A stretch of DNA of 10,232 nucleotides from Stephanodiscus triporus (taxonomy: Eukaryota; Bacillariophyta; Thalassiosirophyceae; Thalassiosirales; Thalassiosiraceae), in assembly GCA_036939755.1 (NCBI GenBank), contig JALLAZ010001104.1:1-10232 (forward strand). Direction: 5' to 3'. The position numbers were made by a program, and so were the translations under genes. Numbering within the stretch: the first letter of the stretch is position 1; each line of letters begins with the position of its first letter. A model generated the notes under the pieces. It made no database searches, was not told where the DNA came from, and worked only from the letters and a program-made list of their open reading frames with translations. Shown here one piece after another: positions 1 to 7,100 of this stretch.

Positions 1-513
1 GCGGCACGTTTGGTTCGGCCATCGGGGATGCCCCCTCGGCGGCGGTGCCGGGGGACGACGATGTCCCGGGGATGGGCCCCAACATCGTCGTTGGCGCCGA
101 CGCAGCTCCTGTCTGCGACGGCGCGTCGGGCGACCGCCCCCTTGGCCTTTTGGCCGCTGGGGCCGTCCGCCCGCGGACATCCCACGGCGGCACGTTTGGT
201 TCGGCCATCGGGGATGCCCCCTCGGCGGCGGTGCCGGGGGACGACGATGTCCCGGGGATGGGCCCCAACATCGTCGTTGGCGCCGACGCAGCTCCTGTCT
301 GCGACGGCGCGTCGGGCGACCGCCCCCTTGGCCTTTTGGCCGCTGGGGCCGTCCGCCCGCGGACATCCCACGGCGGCACGTTTGGTTCGGCCATCGGGGA
401 TGCCCCCTCGGCGGCGGTGCCGGGGGACGACGATGTCCCGGGGATGGGCCCCAACATCGTCGTTGGCGCCGACGCAGCTCTTGTCTGCGACGGCGCGTCG
501 GGCGACCGCCCCC
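1..513 (+). repeat. Tandem array of a 186-bp GC-rich monomer, about 2.75 copies
   Basis: Copies start at 1, 187 and 373. The first two (1-186 and 187-372) are identical by eye. The third (373-513) matches the first 141 bases with one change, C to T at 481 (C in the equivalent positions 109 and 295), and then stops abruptly. My count gives 139 G+C in 186 bases, about 75%, well above the rest of the window. Each monomer holds small inverted repeats: GGGAC/GTCCC at 52-56 and 63-67, and CGTCG/CGACG at 86-90 and 98-102 around the palindrome GGCGCC. Mouse L1 and several other LINEs carry 5' monomers that act as promoters, and the position here suggests the same. The period is a multiple of three and no forward frame has a stop in a monomer, so a coding repeat is a less likely alternative. 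Confidence 0.95.
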
Positions 514-516
514 ATG

Positions 517-827
517 TTACGATTCTGGGATTACTTTTCGGTTAGATCTGTCACAACACAACTACCACCCAACCAACGGCGGCAGCGATATTGTTCTCCC
601 CTCACCGCCCGCGGACCAAATCAAAATTCAACACCACCATCATCATCATTATTATATATTAGATTATTCTGATATACTCTTCCGGCGACTCCGTCCAGCG
701 TCGTTCTTTCCTCATCGTTATCAACGAAACCGGTTACATCCCCCAGAGCGTCCCACACAAACACACAGCTAATTAATTAGCGCTAAGCAAATCTCCAACT
801 CAACGCACCGCCCTCTTGTCTACGCCT
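517..827 (+). promoter_or_regulatory. Putative promoter-proximal region and start of the 5' leader
   Basis: This stretch follows directly on the monomer array and contains no ATG. Composition switches from about 75% GC to A/T- and C-rich, with a CCA/CAT-rich run at about 630-650 and a TATA-like string, TATATAT, at 653-659. Each monomer upstream contains three ATGs, so a scanning ribosome would meet few false starts only if transcription began after the array. That makes 517-827 the favoured place for the transcription start, but this is inference. Many LINEs use TATA-less internal promoters, so the TATA-like string may be chance. No gene is supported here. Confidence 0.35.
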
Positions 828-1163
828 ATGCCACCCAGACGACTCTCTCGCCGGACACAACAACTTCGTCGACGTCAACGCAGAGCAGAGCGTATCGCAC
901 GACGGGCCGCAGCCGCACGTCATCTTTGGGAAGTCGCTGCACGAGACGCGGCTCGGGGACCTCGACGAAGCTTACGGTTACAGTGCGCTAACGATAACGC
1001 AAGTTATATTGCAAACGGAGAAGGGCCTTACTACTCAGTCATTCTGTTCGGAGAACCAGGGTACGTTGATATTTGGGACACATCCGAATTTCCTCACGAA
1101 GGCTTTGAGATCTTCTATCATATTGACTACAGCAGGACGGGCTACTCATCGGACTCGGACTAA
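828..1163 (+). CDS. Small leader ORF: arginine-rich N-terminal half, acidic aromatic C-terminal half (111 aa)
   Basis: Function not recognised. The frame opens at the only ATG between 517 and 1470; the previous in-frame stop is TAA at 774-776. Residues 1 to about 50 are strongly basic, with runs such as RRRQRRAERIARRAAAARH, resembling an arginine-rich RNA-binding or nuclear-targeting helix. Residues from about 57 to the end are poor in Arg and rich in Tyr, Phe, Asp, Glu and Gly, ending in SSDSD. This two-part layout is unusual for a chance frame. The ATG has a weak context (C at -3). It precedes ORF1 by 307 nt with no ATG between, which suits reinitiation. By position it recalls extra leader ORFs of some LINEs, but I see no homology. 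It could instead be a regulatory uORF whose product is unimportant. Confidence 0.5.
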   Translation: MPPRRLSRRTQQLRRRQRRAERIARRAAAARHLWEVAARDAARGPRRSLRLQCANDNASYIANGEGPYYSVILFGEPGYVDIWDTSEFPHEGFEIFYHIDYSRTGYSSDSD

Positions 1164-1470
1164 CAAGCAACACACAATAGAAACAGAAAACAACAACAAC
1201 AACAGCTACAAGAACACACTAAATTTTACTCAAAATACCATTCTAAAAAGAACAATTCCCGCAACTCTACACCAGATCCACCCTTCCCTACCTACGGACT
1301 AGGGACTCCGAAATCATTCTAACACATCACAGTGTACAACCTTCCTTAACACAACTAATCAAATCAAAGCTACAGGAGCGCACCACAACGCACCACAACC
1401 AAACTCAATAACAAATAACCGAAGCCCCACACCAACAATTACCCTTGGCCCTACCAAATACCAGCAAATT
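1164..1470 (+). other. G-poor, ATG-free leader between the small ORF and ORF1
   Basis: I count about 27 G in 307 bases (near 9%); the rest is mostly A and C. There is no ATG in any frame. Such A/C-rich, G-poor sequence forms little secondary structure and suits ribosome scanning or reinitiation. I see no RNA gene, inverted repeat or conserved-looking frame in it. A frame in +1 register runs from 1009 to 1302 but has no internal ATG start and a low-complexity translation, so I do not count it. Confidence 0.6.
1189..1204 (+). repeat. Short AAC trinucleotide run
   Basis: Five AAC units plus one base lie inside the G-poor leader. It is probably a local slippage product and part of the unstructured leader; no coding role is apparent. 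Confidence 0.7.
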
Positions 1471-4104
1471 ATGGCGCAGTTCACGTGGCACATCTTGGCA
1501 CTAGCACTGACTTTGGTGGCTCTGGGGGTGGCATCCTTACAACAAACGCTCACAAACCGCACAAGCGCAATTCCGCACCACCACAGATTCGAACGACCAC
1601 GACGTCCTCCCCAAGCTCACCCAACATCCGAATGCCTCACGGGACGCCTCCTCACCCACAGACACACGTACATCGACTTACAGGACTCGGACAAGGCCTT
1701 TCAACCCCCCCCATCCTCCTGGTATCTTTGCACTCAGCCGACAACGCTCGGTACACCCTCAACTACATTGACGACGCCCTTATCTACGATTCTCTCTGCC
1801 CTCAAGAATACTGTCCACGCTCGACAAGACCCGCTGAAGACTCACAAGATGACGACCGCCACCCACACACACAGGACACGAGCCAAGGGGATAAAAAAAT
1901 CGGCGAACTCGGCGGCCGACGACTTGATGAAGCAGGTCGCGCAAGAGAAGCGGATCCGAGAGGAGAATAAAAAACGGAGGCAATTAGAGAAAAAGGAAGA
2001 AGAGGACCGTCGGAAGGCGGAAAGAGATGCAGCTGCCCTGCAAAATGAAGCTCTAGTGGCGGCGATCTCTCCCCCAGAAGACGATGACGAACAACAAGGC
2101 GGCCACCACAACCTCCCAGCGGACAGCCCTTTCACCTTGGGTATGACTAATGAAGAAAAGGAAGGCCTCATTCCCTACGCGCAGGAGCAAAACCAGGCTC
2201 TAGCACTGGTAGAAAATGAGGCGCAATTGGTTAGCCCAACTGAGGTAGACGATGATCATCGAGCACGCCATGGCATCCAAAGGAACAACCTTTTTGGGAA
2301 ACCCTCTGCAACTACAGCGGAAGCGGACGCCACGCTGGCCATTGATCTTACAGAGAACTCACCCATAAAGAAGAAGATTAGAGGCGCCACAACCACGGGT
2401 GCTCAAAAGGCCCTCACCAGATACACAACAAACTCTTTCAAAATCCCATCCACCGCTCATGTGTACACCCATCCGCTGACCTTTGTCGAAGCAGCCATAT
2501 GCCTGACATCCGATGACAAACCAAAGGAATTTATTGGGGCGATTAAACTTCTACTGAAGAATGCGAAGTTCTTGGACCCCTCCTTTGGCCTGGCACCCCT
2601 TAAGAATCTCCCAGGGAATCAAAAGAGGATTATTACGATGGAGGATGATGTGCCCACAAACTTCACCCACCTCGGACAATATGCCTTTACCTCAGGAAAC
2701 CGGATCTTTGAGAAGAAGAAGGACTGGAAGAACGGAACGAAACAACCTCACCGCGACAGGGAGGCAGAAGACTTAAAAGACCCGGTGGTTTACTTCACCA
2801 TTGCCATTGCCACAGATATCCCCCCTCGCTCTCTGATAGACGGGATCCGAACGGAGTGGGAAACACACGGCGGAGGAAAACTACAAGTAAAAGACCTCCA
2901 GTCTCACGAGAGCAAGTCAATGTTCGCACTGTATTTCGTCTACAAGGACACACCATCCAGCATTATCAAGAAAACACTCGTCGACATTCTTACTGAAGCG
3001 GCCTGGATGTTACACCATCGCAAAATGCTCCCGGAGGAAGAAAACTTTGAGCCCGTCATCCCGCAAATCTCAATCAGGACTCAAGTACCGCGTCTAAAAG
3101 GGGTGGACTCCTCAAGCTTTGATAAACTCCCCTACCACGTCCGTGAAAACCGGAAGGTCTTACACATTGAAGCAAAACCGGAGGACGAAAAGGAACTCAA
3201 GGACCTGTTTCAATTCGCGAAGGAGCGGAATCTCGTCGCCTTGCGCCTTGGGAAACGGGCACACATCAGCGAGGTGATGGACGCCGATTCGAATGCAGGG
3301 GAAATTAAGCGCATGGTAAAATACGCCATGGGGCACGCGAATTATCAAGGCTCCATGACAGGTGAGACGATCGTTGGGATCTCTCTCCTGGATGGTGGAG
3401 TGTCACCTTCCCCGGACAGCATCGACACGGTCAGCCTCCGGATGGTATTATTCACCTACTTTAAGATGGCGGATAAATTCTCGGTGTTTGCTGAGCTGCA
3501 CCAAACCGAAGAGATGGGTCCAGTTCTAGCCATTATTCCAGCCTGCGAAGAAGCCGAAAGACTAGTTCAGATGATGAACAAGCAAGTGGCAGCTTTCCTC
3601 TTCTACTTCCTACGAGATGCGGACCTTCCCGAGAAGTTCCTCATGGACCTTCTATCCGAGACATGCGACCCAACCCTGGTTAGCGAAATCCCTGACTGCA
3701 ACTGGGATAAGGCCACGAAGACTCTCACAACCCCTAAGGAAATTAAGGAGGACAAGGATTTTGATGATCTCGAAGCAGCAACTTGGTATAAACAAGCCTT
3801 CGACCTGAGGGGACTTGGCATGGCCATGAAACCGACCATGAATAAAGCTCCCGAGAAACTTTTTGACCTGGATGCGGAACAAAGCATCACGACTATCCAC
3901 AACCGCCATCTCAAACCCACCTTTACTCTGGAGGAGGAGGATGACGACAGTGAAGGATCGGCCCCCGCCGCCAATCCCAGACCGGCAACGCCGCCACGCA
4001 TGAGTACCGACAAGGAAGTCAGGAGCGAGAAAAACTCGCCCAATGAGGACTCCCCTCCACAGGATGAGGACATCGGCAAAATGCGTGCGGCGGAAAGCGG
4101 ATAG
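1471..4104 (+). CDS. ORF1 protein of the LINE, probable RNA-binding/nucleocapsid-like protein (877 aa; 751 aa if started at 1849)
   Basis: Family not recognised; the ORF1 role is inferred from its position before ORF2. The ATG at 1471 has a strong context (A at -3, G at +4) and follows 642 ATG-free bases apart from 828. An alternative ATG at 1849 (A at -3) starts a basic N-terminus more like known ORF1 proteins and coincides with a shift to purine-rich coding composition. In the long form residues 7-23 are hydrophobic and signal-peptide-like, which is odd for this role. In short-form numbering, residues 25-72 are a Lys/Glu/Arg-rich probable coiled coil. Residues about 311-388 show a beta-alpha-beta-beta-alpha pattern compatible with an RRM-like fold, about 435-478 may be a second alpha/beta unit, and 695-751 form an acidic, Pro/Ser-rich tail. 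No CCHC zinc knuckle is present. It stops 47 nt before ORF2. Confidence 0.8.
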   Translation: MAQFTWHILALALTLVALGVASLQQTLTNRTSAIPHHHRFERPRRPPQAHPTSECLTGRLLTHRHTYIDLQDSDKAFQPPPSSWYLCTQPTTLGTPSTTLTTPLSTILSALKNTVHARQDPLKTHKMTTATHTHRTRAKGIKKSANSAADDLMKQVAQEKRIREENKKRRQLEKKEEEDRRKAERDAAALQNEALVAAISPPEDDDEQQGGHHNLPADSPFTLGMTNEEKEGLIPYAQEQNQALALVENEAQLVSPTEVDDDHRARHGIQRNNLFGKPSATTAEADATLAIDLTENSPIKKKIRGATTTGAQKALTRYTTNSFKIPSTAHVYTHPLTFVEAAICLTSDDKPKEFIGAIKLLLKNAKFLDPSFGLAPLKNLPGNQKRIITMEDDVPTNFTHLGQYAFTSGNRIFEKKKDWKNGTKQPHRDREAEDLKDPVVYFTIAIATDIPPRSLIDGIRTEWETHGGGKLQVKDLQSHESKSMFALYFVYKDTPSSIIKKTLVDILTEAAWMLHHRKMLPEEENFEPVIPQISIRTQVPRLKGVDSSSFDKLPYHVRENRKVLHIEAKPEDEKELKDLFQFAKERNLVALRLGKRAHISEVMDADSNAGEIKRMVKYAMGHANYQGSMTGETIVGISLLDGGVSPSPDSIDTVSLRMVLFTYFKMADKFSVFAELHQTEEMGPVLAIIPACEEAERLVQMMNKQVAAFLFYFLRDADLPEKFLMDLLSETCDPTLVSEIPDCNWDKATKTLTTPKEIKEDKDFDDLEAATWYKQAFDLRGLGMAMKPTMNKAPEKLFDLDAEQSITTIHNRHLKPTFTLEEEDDDSEGSAPAANPRPATPPRMSTDKEVRSEKNSPNEDSPPQDEDIGKMRAAESG
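1632..1970 (+). CDS. Possible overlapping ORF in a second frame within the ORF1 5' region (112 aa)
   Basis: This frame is open from at least 1485 and its first ATG is at 1632 (weak context, C at -3). It is one of only three ATGs between 517 and 1848. Its middle has a plausible protein composition rich in Tyr, Asp and Cys (for example ADNARYTLNYIDDALIYDS), and it shares an A-x-DNA-x-Y-like string with the small ORF at 828, which is in the same register. It overlaps ORF1 throughout, and a C8 tract at 1705-1712 lies inside it. It may simply be a chance open frame in C-rich, stop-poor sequence. Only conservation across copies could decide. Confidence 0.2.
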   Translation: MPHGTPPHPQTHVHRLTGLGQGLSTPPILLVSLHSADNARYTLNYIDDALIYDSLCPQEYCPRSTRPAEDSQDDDRHPHTQDTSQGDKKIGELGGRRLDEAGRAREADPRGE

Positions 4105-4114
4105 TCGCCAACAA

Positions 4115-4143
4115 CGCCCCTTCTGTATCCACGAGAGGGGGCG
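4115..4143 (+). promoter_or_regulatory. Intercistronic RNA hairpin between ORF1 stop and ORF2 start
   Basis: Positions 4115-4124 (CGCCCCTTCT) pair with 4134-4143 (AGAGGGGGCG): ten consecutive pairs including one G-U, closed by a 9-nt loop. It begins 10 nt after the ORF1 stop TAG (4102-4104) and ends 8 nt before the ORF2 ATG (4152), filling most of the 47-nt spacer. In silkworm SART1, ORF2 translation depends on termination-reinitiation helped by nearby RNA structure; a similar role is inferred here. A terminator role is implausible because a long ORF follows. Confidence 0.65.
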
Positions 4144-4151
4144 CATACCAC

Positions 4152-7100
4152 ATGTCTAGTGGATTAGGGAATAATTCAGTGGCTCCCGAGGATGGACATG
4201 GTCCTCGGCGAGCACCGGCAAATTCTTCACGGGGGAGGAAAAACCGGTCAAGGTCATCTATGTTTAGGAATAGGGGGAACTCATCAAGAATAATAAACTG
4301 CGTGGATATCGATGGAACGAAAACAACCCACAGGCAGGTAGGACATCTTAATACTATAACACATATGTCCGTCTTATCTGCCTTGGAACATCGTGCAAAT
4401 CGATACCGAAAAAAGGGGAAGATGATCGAGAAAGAGGCGAGGACTCATTCATGGAACATGGATGAAACAGGGACGATAGATACTCGCCTCCTCGATCACG
4501 GGGAAACATTACAACAAGAACAAGAAATAATAAGAGGAGTATCGGAGGAGATCTTACAGGTACACGGAGTACTACCGGGGCGCAAGGAAGACGGCATCAC
4601 GCGGCTACTGTATGAAAATGCTAATGGGCTCTCGAATAGGATGTACGGCAACCAAAAGTTAAACAAGGCCAAGGACCTGATCGACGAATTGTGCGCGGAC
4701 ATTGTCGCGATGAACGAACACAGACAAAATCTGCGACACACCGACAACCGTAACGGCTGGAATCAACTTTTTAAGGGGGGTGAGGCGGACGTGCGCTCGG
4801 TGGTGGCGCACAACGTCCACGAGTCTGAAGGAATCGGTAGAACGCAGGAGGGAGGGACTGGACTCCTAATGTTCGGACAGTTAACAGAATATCTGGACAT
4901 GCCAGGGTCAGAAAAAGACGTGACCGGACTGGGGCGATGGACTACTATGCTCCTCAAAGGGGAAGGAGTACAAACACGGATTGTGTGCGGTTACAACCCC
5001 TGCTCGAATAAACGGGCGGATAGTCGCACTAGCTACCAACAGCAACGTCGGTTTTTCATCATGCACAAACAGGATCACAGGACATGCCCGCGTACTAAGT
5101 TCCGGGAAGATCTGATTCACCTATTGAAGAAATGGCGCGCGGCTGGGGATAGAATCGTGGTTTGCCTAGATGCAAATGAGGACATATATAGGAAGGCGAT
5201 AGGTAAAGCTCTTACGGATGAAGGCGGCTTGGGCATGAAAGAGGTGGTGGGCGAGTACACAGAAAAAAGGATAGGCCCTACTTTCTTCCGCGGACAACTA
5301 CCAATTGACGGGGTATGGGCGACCCCCGACATCACGGTGTCCAATGCATGTATTATGCCTGCGGGGTATGGTATAGGAGATCACCGCCTTTTTGTGATCG
5401 ATATGCACACCTCGTCGCTCGTTGGGACGGGACCTCCACGAGCACGCCGGGCCTCATCCAGGCGACTGAATACCCGCCTACCCCACGTGGCAAAGAAGTA
5501 CGCCGCGAGTCTGGAGACAAACATAATTCGCCATCGTTTGATAGAGAAACTGGGGAAGGCACATACCCTCGGCTACGACAAGGCTGACACGCAGAGACGC
5601 ATCAACAAAGTGGATGAACACGGCTGTCAATTCATGGCACATGCAGAGAAGATCTGTAGAAAGCTGAAATCAGGACGGATATGTTTCTCCCCGGAGTCAG
5701 TGATCTGGATTAAGCGGGAACAAATATATCGATCTTTAGTGGAATATAAGCAGGGGCGGACAAAAAACAGAGGTAATTTGAAACGAGCGGCGCGGAGGCA
5801 GAAAATAAAGAACCCTTTTCAGATATCAATGGCTCAGCTTCAGATCAATCTAGAGGTGTGTAGGGAGCGCAACGACTACTTCCGATCGCACGGCGCACGA
5901 TATCGGAAGAAGCATCTTCTTACACGGGCGGGGATAGCACGAGAGGAGGGGCGAGAAGAGGCGGCAGCACAAATCTTAGCCATCATCAAAAGGGAACAGG
6001 ACCGCTCATTTTGGCGACGCATAAACTACACCTGCGGGAAAACTCAAACCCCTCCTCCTACCTCCGTGCAAGTGGAAGGGCCAAATGGGTTGGTGACGGA
6101 ACACACCACGCGGGCAAGTGTGCACGAGGCGATCTGGGAGAACATACACTACAAGCGCTTCCACTTGGCAGAAGAAGCCCCGGTATGTCAGGGACAGCTC
6201 CGCCAAGACCTCGGCTATAATGCGGTCAGTGAGACGGCACAGGCAATTCTGGACGGCACCTACATATACCCTGCATCTTTCGATCAGGCCACTAAAGACC
6301 TCTGTCATGAGTGCGCTCTCATTCGGCAGATAGTTCCTAAGGACTCGGTACGCATCAAAATCACCAAGGAGGACCATAGAGGGCATTGGCAAAAAGCAAA
6401 GGAGGAAACATCCTCTTCCAAATCCGGCTACCATTTCGGTCATTACAAAGCAGGATCCCTCTCGGAGTATATTGATCACTTTCACGCCCTCAAAGCAACC
6501 TTGATACTCCACCATGGCCTGGTCTTGGAGCGCTGGTCTCAAGGCCTCTCGGTAATGCTGCAGAAGCTATTCGGATGCTCACTGATAACAAAACTTCGCT
6601 CTATACTGCTCATGGAGGCAGACTTTAATAGCGCGAATAAACAAATCTATGGCATTCGGATGCTGGGCAATGTTCGACGCTACAACCTAATGCCAGAGGA
6701 AATATACAGTGAGCGAAACAGAATGGCAGACGACGGGACCCTCACCAAGGTACTCATGTACGATGTAATCCGCCAAACTCGGAGACCAGCTGGGATCGCT
6801 TCTGTGGACGCGGATAATTGTTACGATCGGATAGCGCATGCCATTGCCTCGCTAGCTTTTCAAGCCTTTGGAGTTCCTGCAACCGCGGCGGAAAGTATGC
6901 TTACCACTATTCAGGAAATGAAGTTCTTCTTGCGCACAGGGTTCGGGGATTCAACAGACTTCGCAAGTTCGCGAGTGGAGATTAAGACGCAAGGTCTCTG
7001 CCAGGGCAACGGAGCAGCTCCAGCCGGCTGGGCAGTTGTAAGCATCTGCCTGATTAACGCGCACAAGAAGAGAGGGCACGGTGGTCACTTCATCTGCCCA

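Noticed and set aside
514..672. ATG-started 52-codon frame beginning exactly at the end of the monomer array
   Set aside because: The ATG is made by the array junction, the translation is low-complexity, and it is probably upstream of the transcription start. I do not support it as a gene.
1061..1737. Possible intron: GTACGT donor at 1061 and a pyrimidine-rich AG acceptor at 1736-1737
   Set aside because: Splicing would join the small ORF to a frame that stops at TGA 1769-1771, giving no sensible product, and spliced full-length LINE RNA is not expected. Transcript data could reopen this.
4068..4104. ORF1-ORF2 fusion by -1 frameshifting in the 37-nt overlap
   Set aside because: No canonical X-XXY-YYZ slippery site is seen in the ORF1 register, and ORF2 has its own ATG just after the hairpin. 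Termination-reinitiation is the simpler model.
3603..4151. Long minus-strand open frames of 182 and 164 codons opposite the ORF1 C-terminus
   Set aside because: They are antisense shadows of acidic, purine-rich ORF1 codons; the translations are Ser/Leu/Arg-rich with no recognisable domain.
6006..6542. Minus-strand open frame of 178 codons opposite the ORF2 region before the RT
   Set aside because: It lies wholly opposite a well-supported coding region with conserved RT-family motifs; no domain is recognised.
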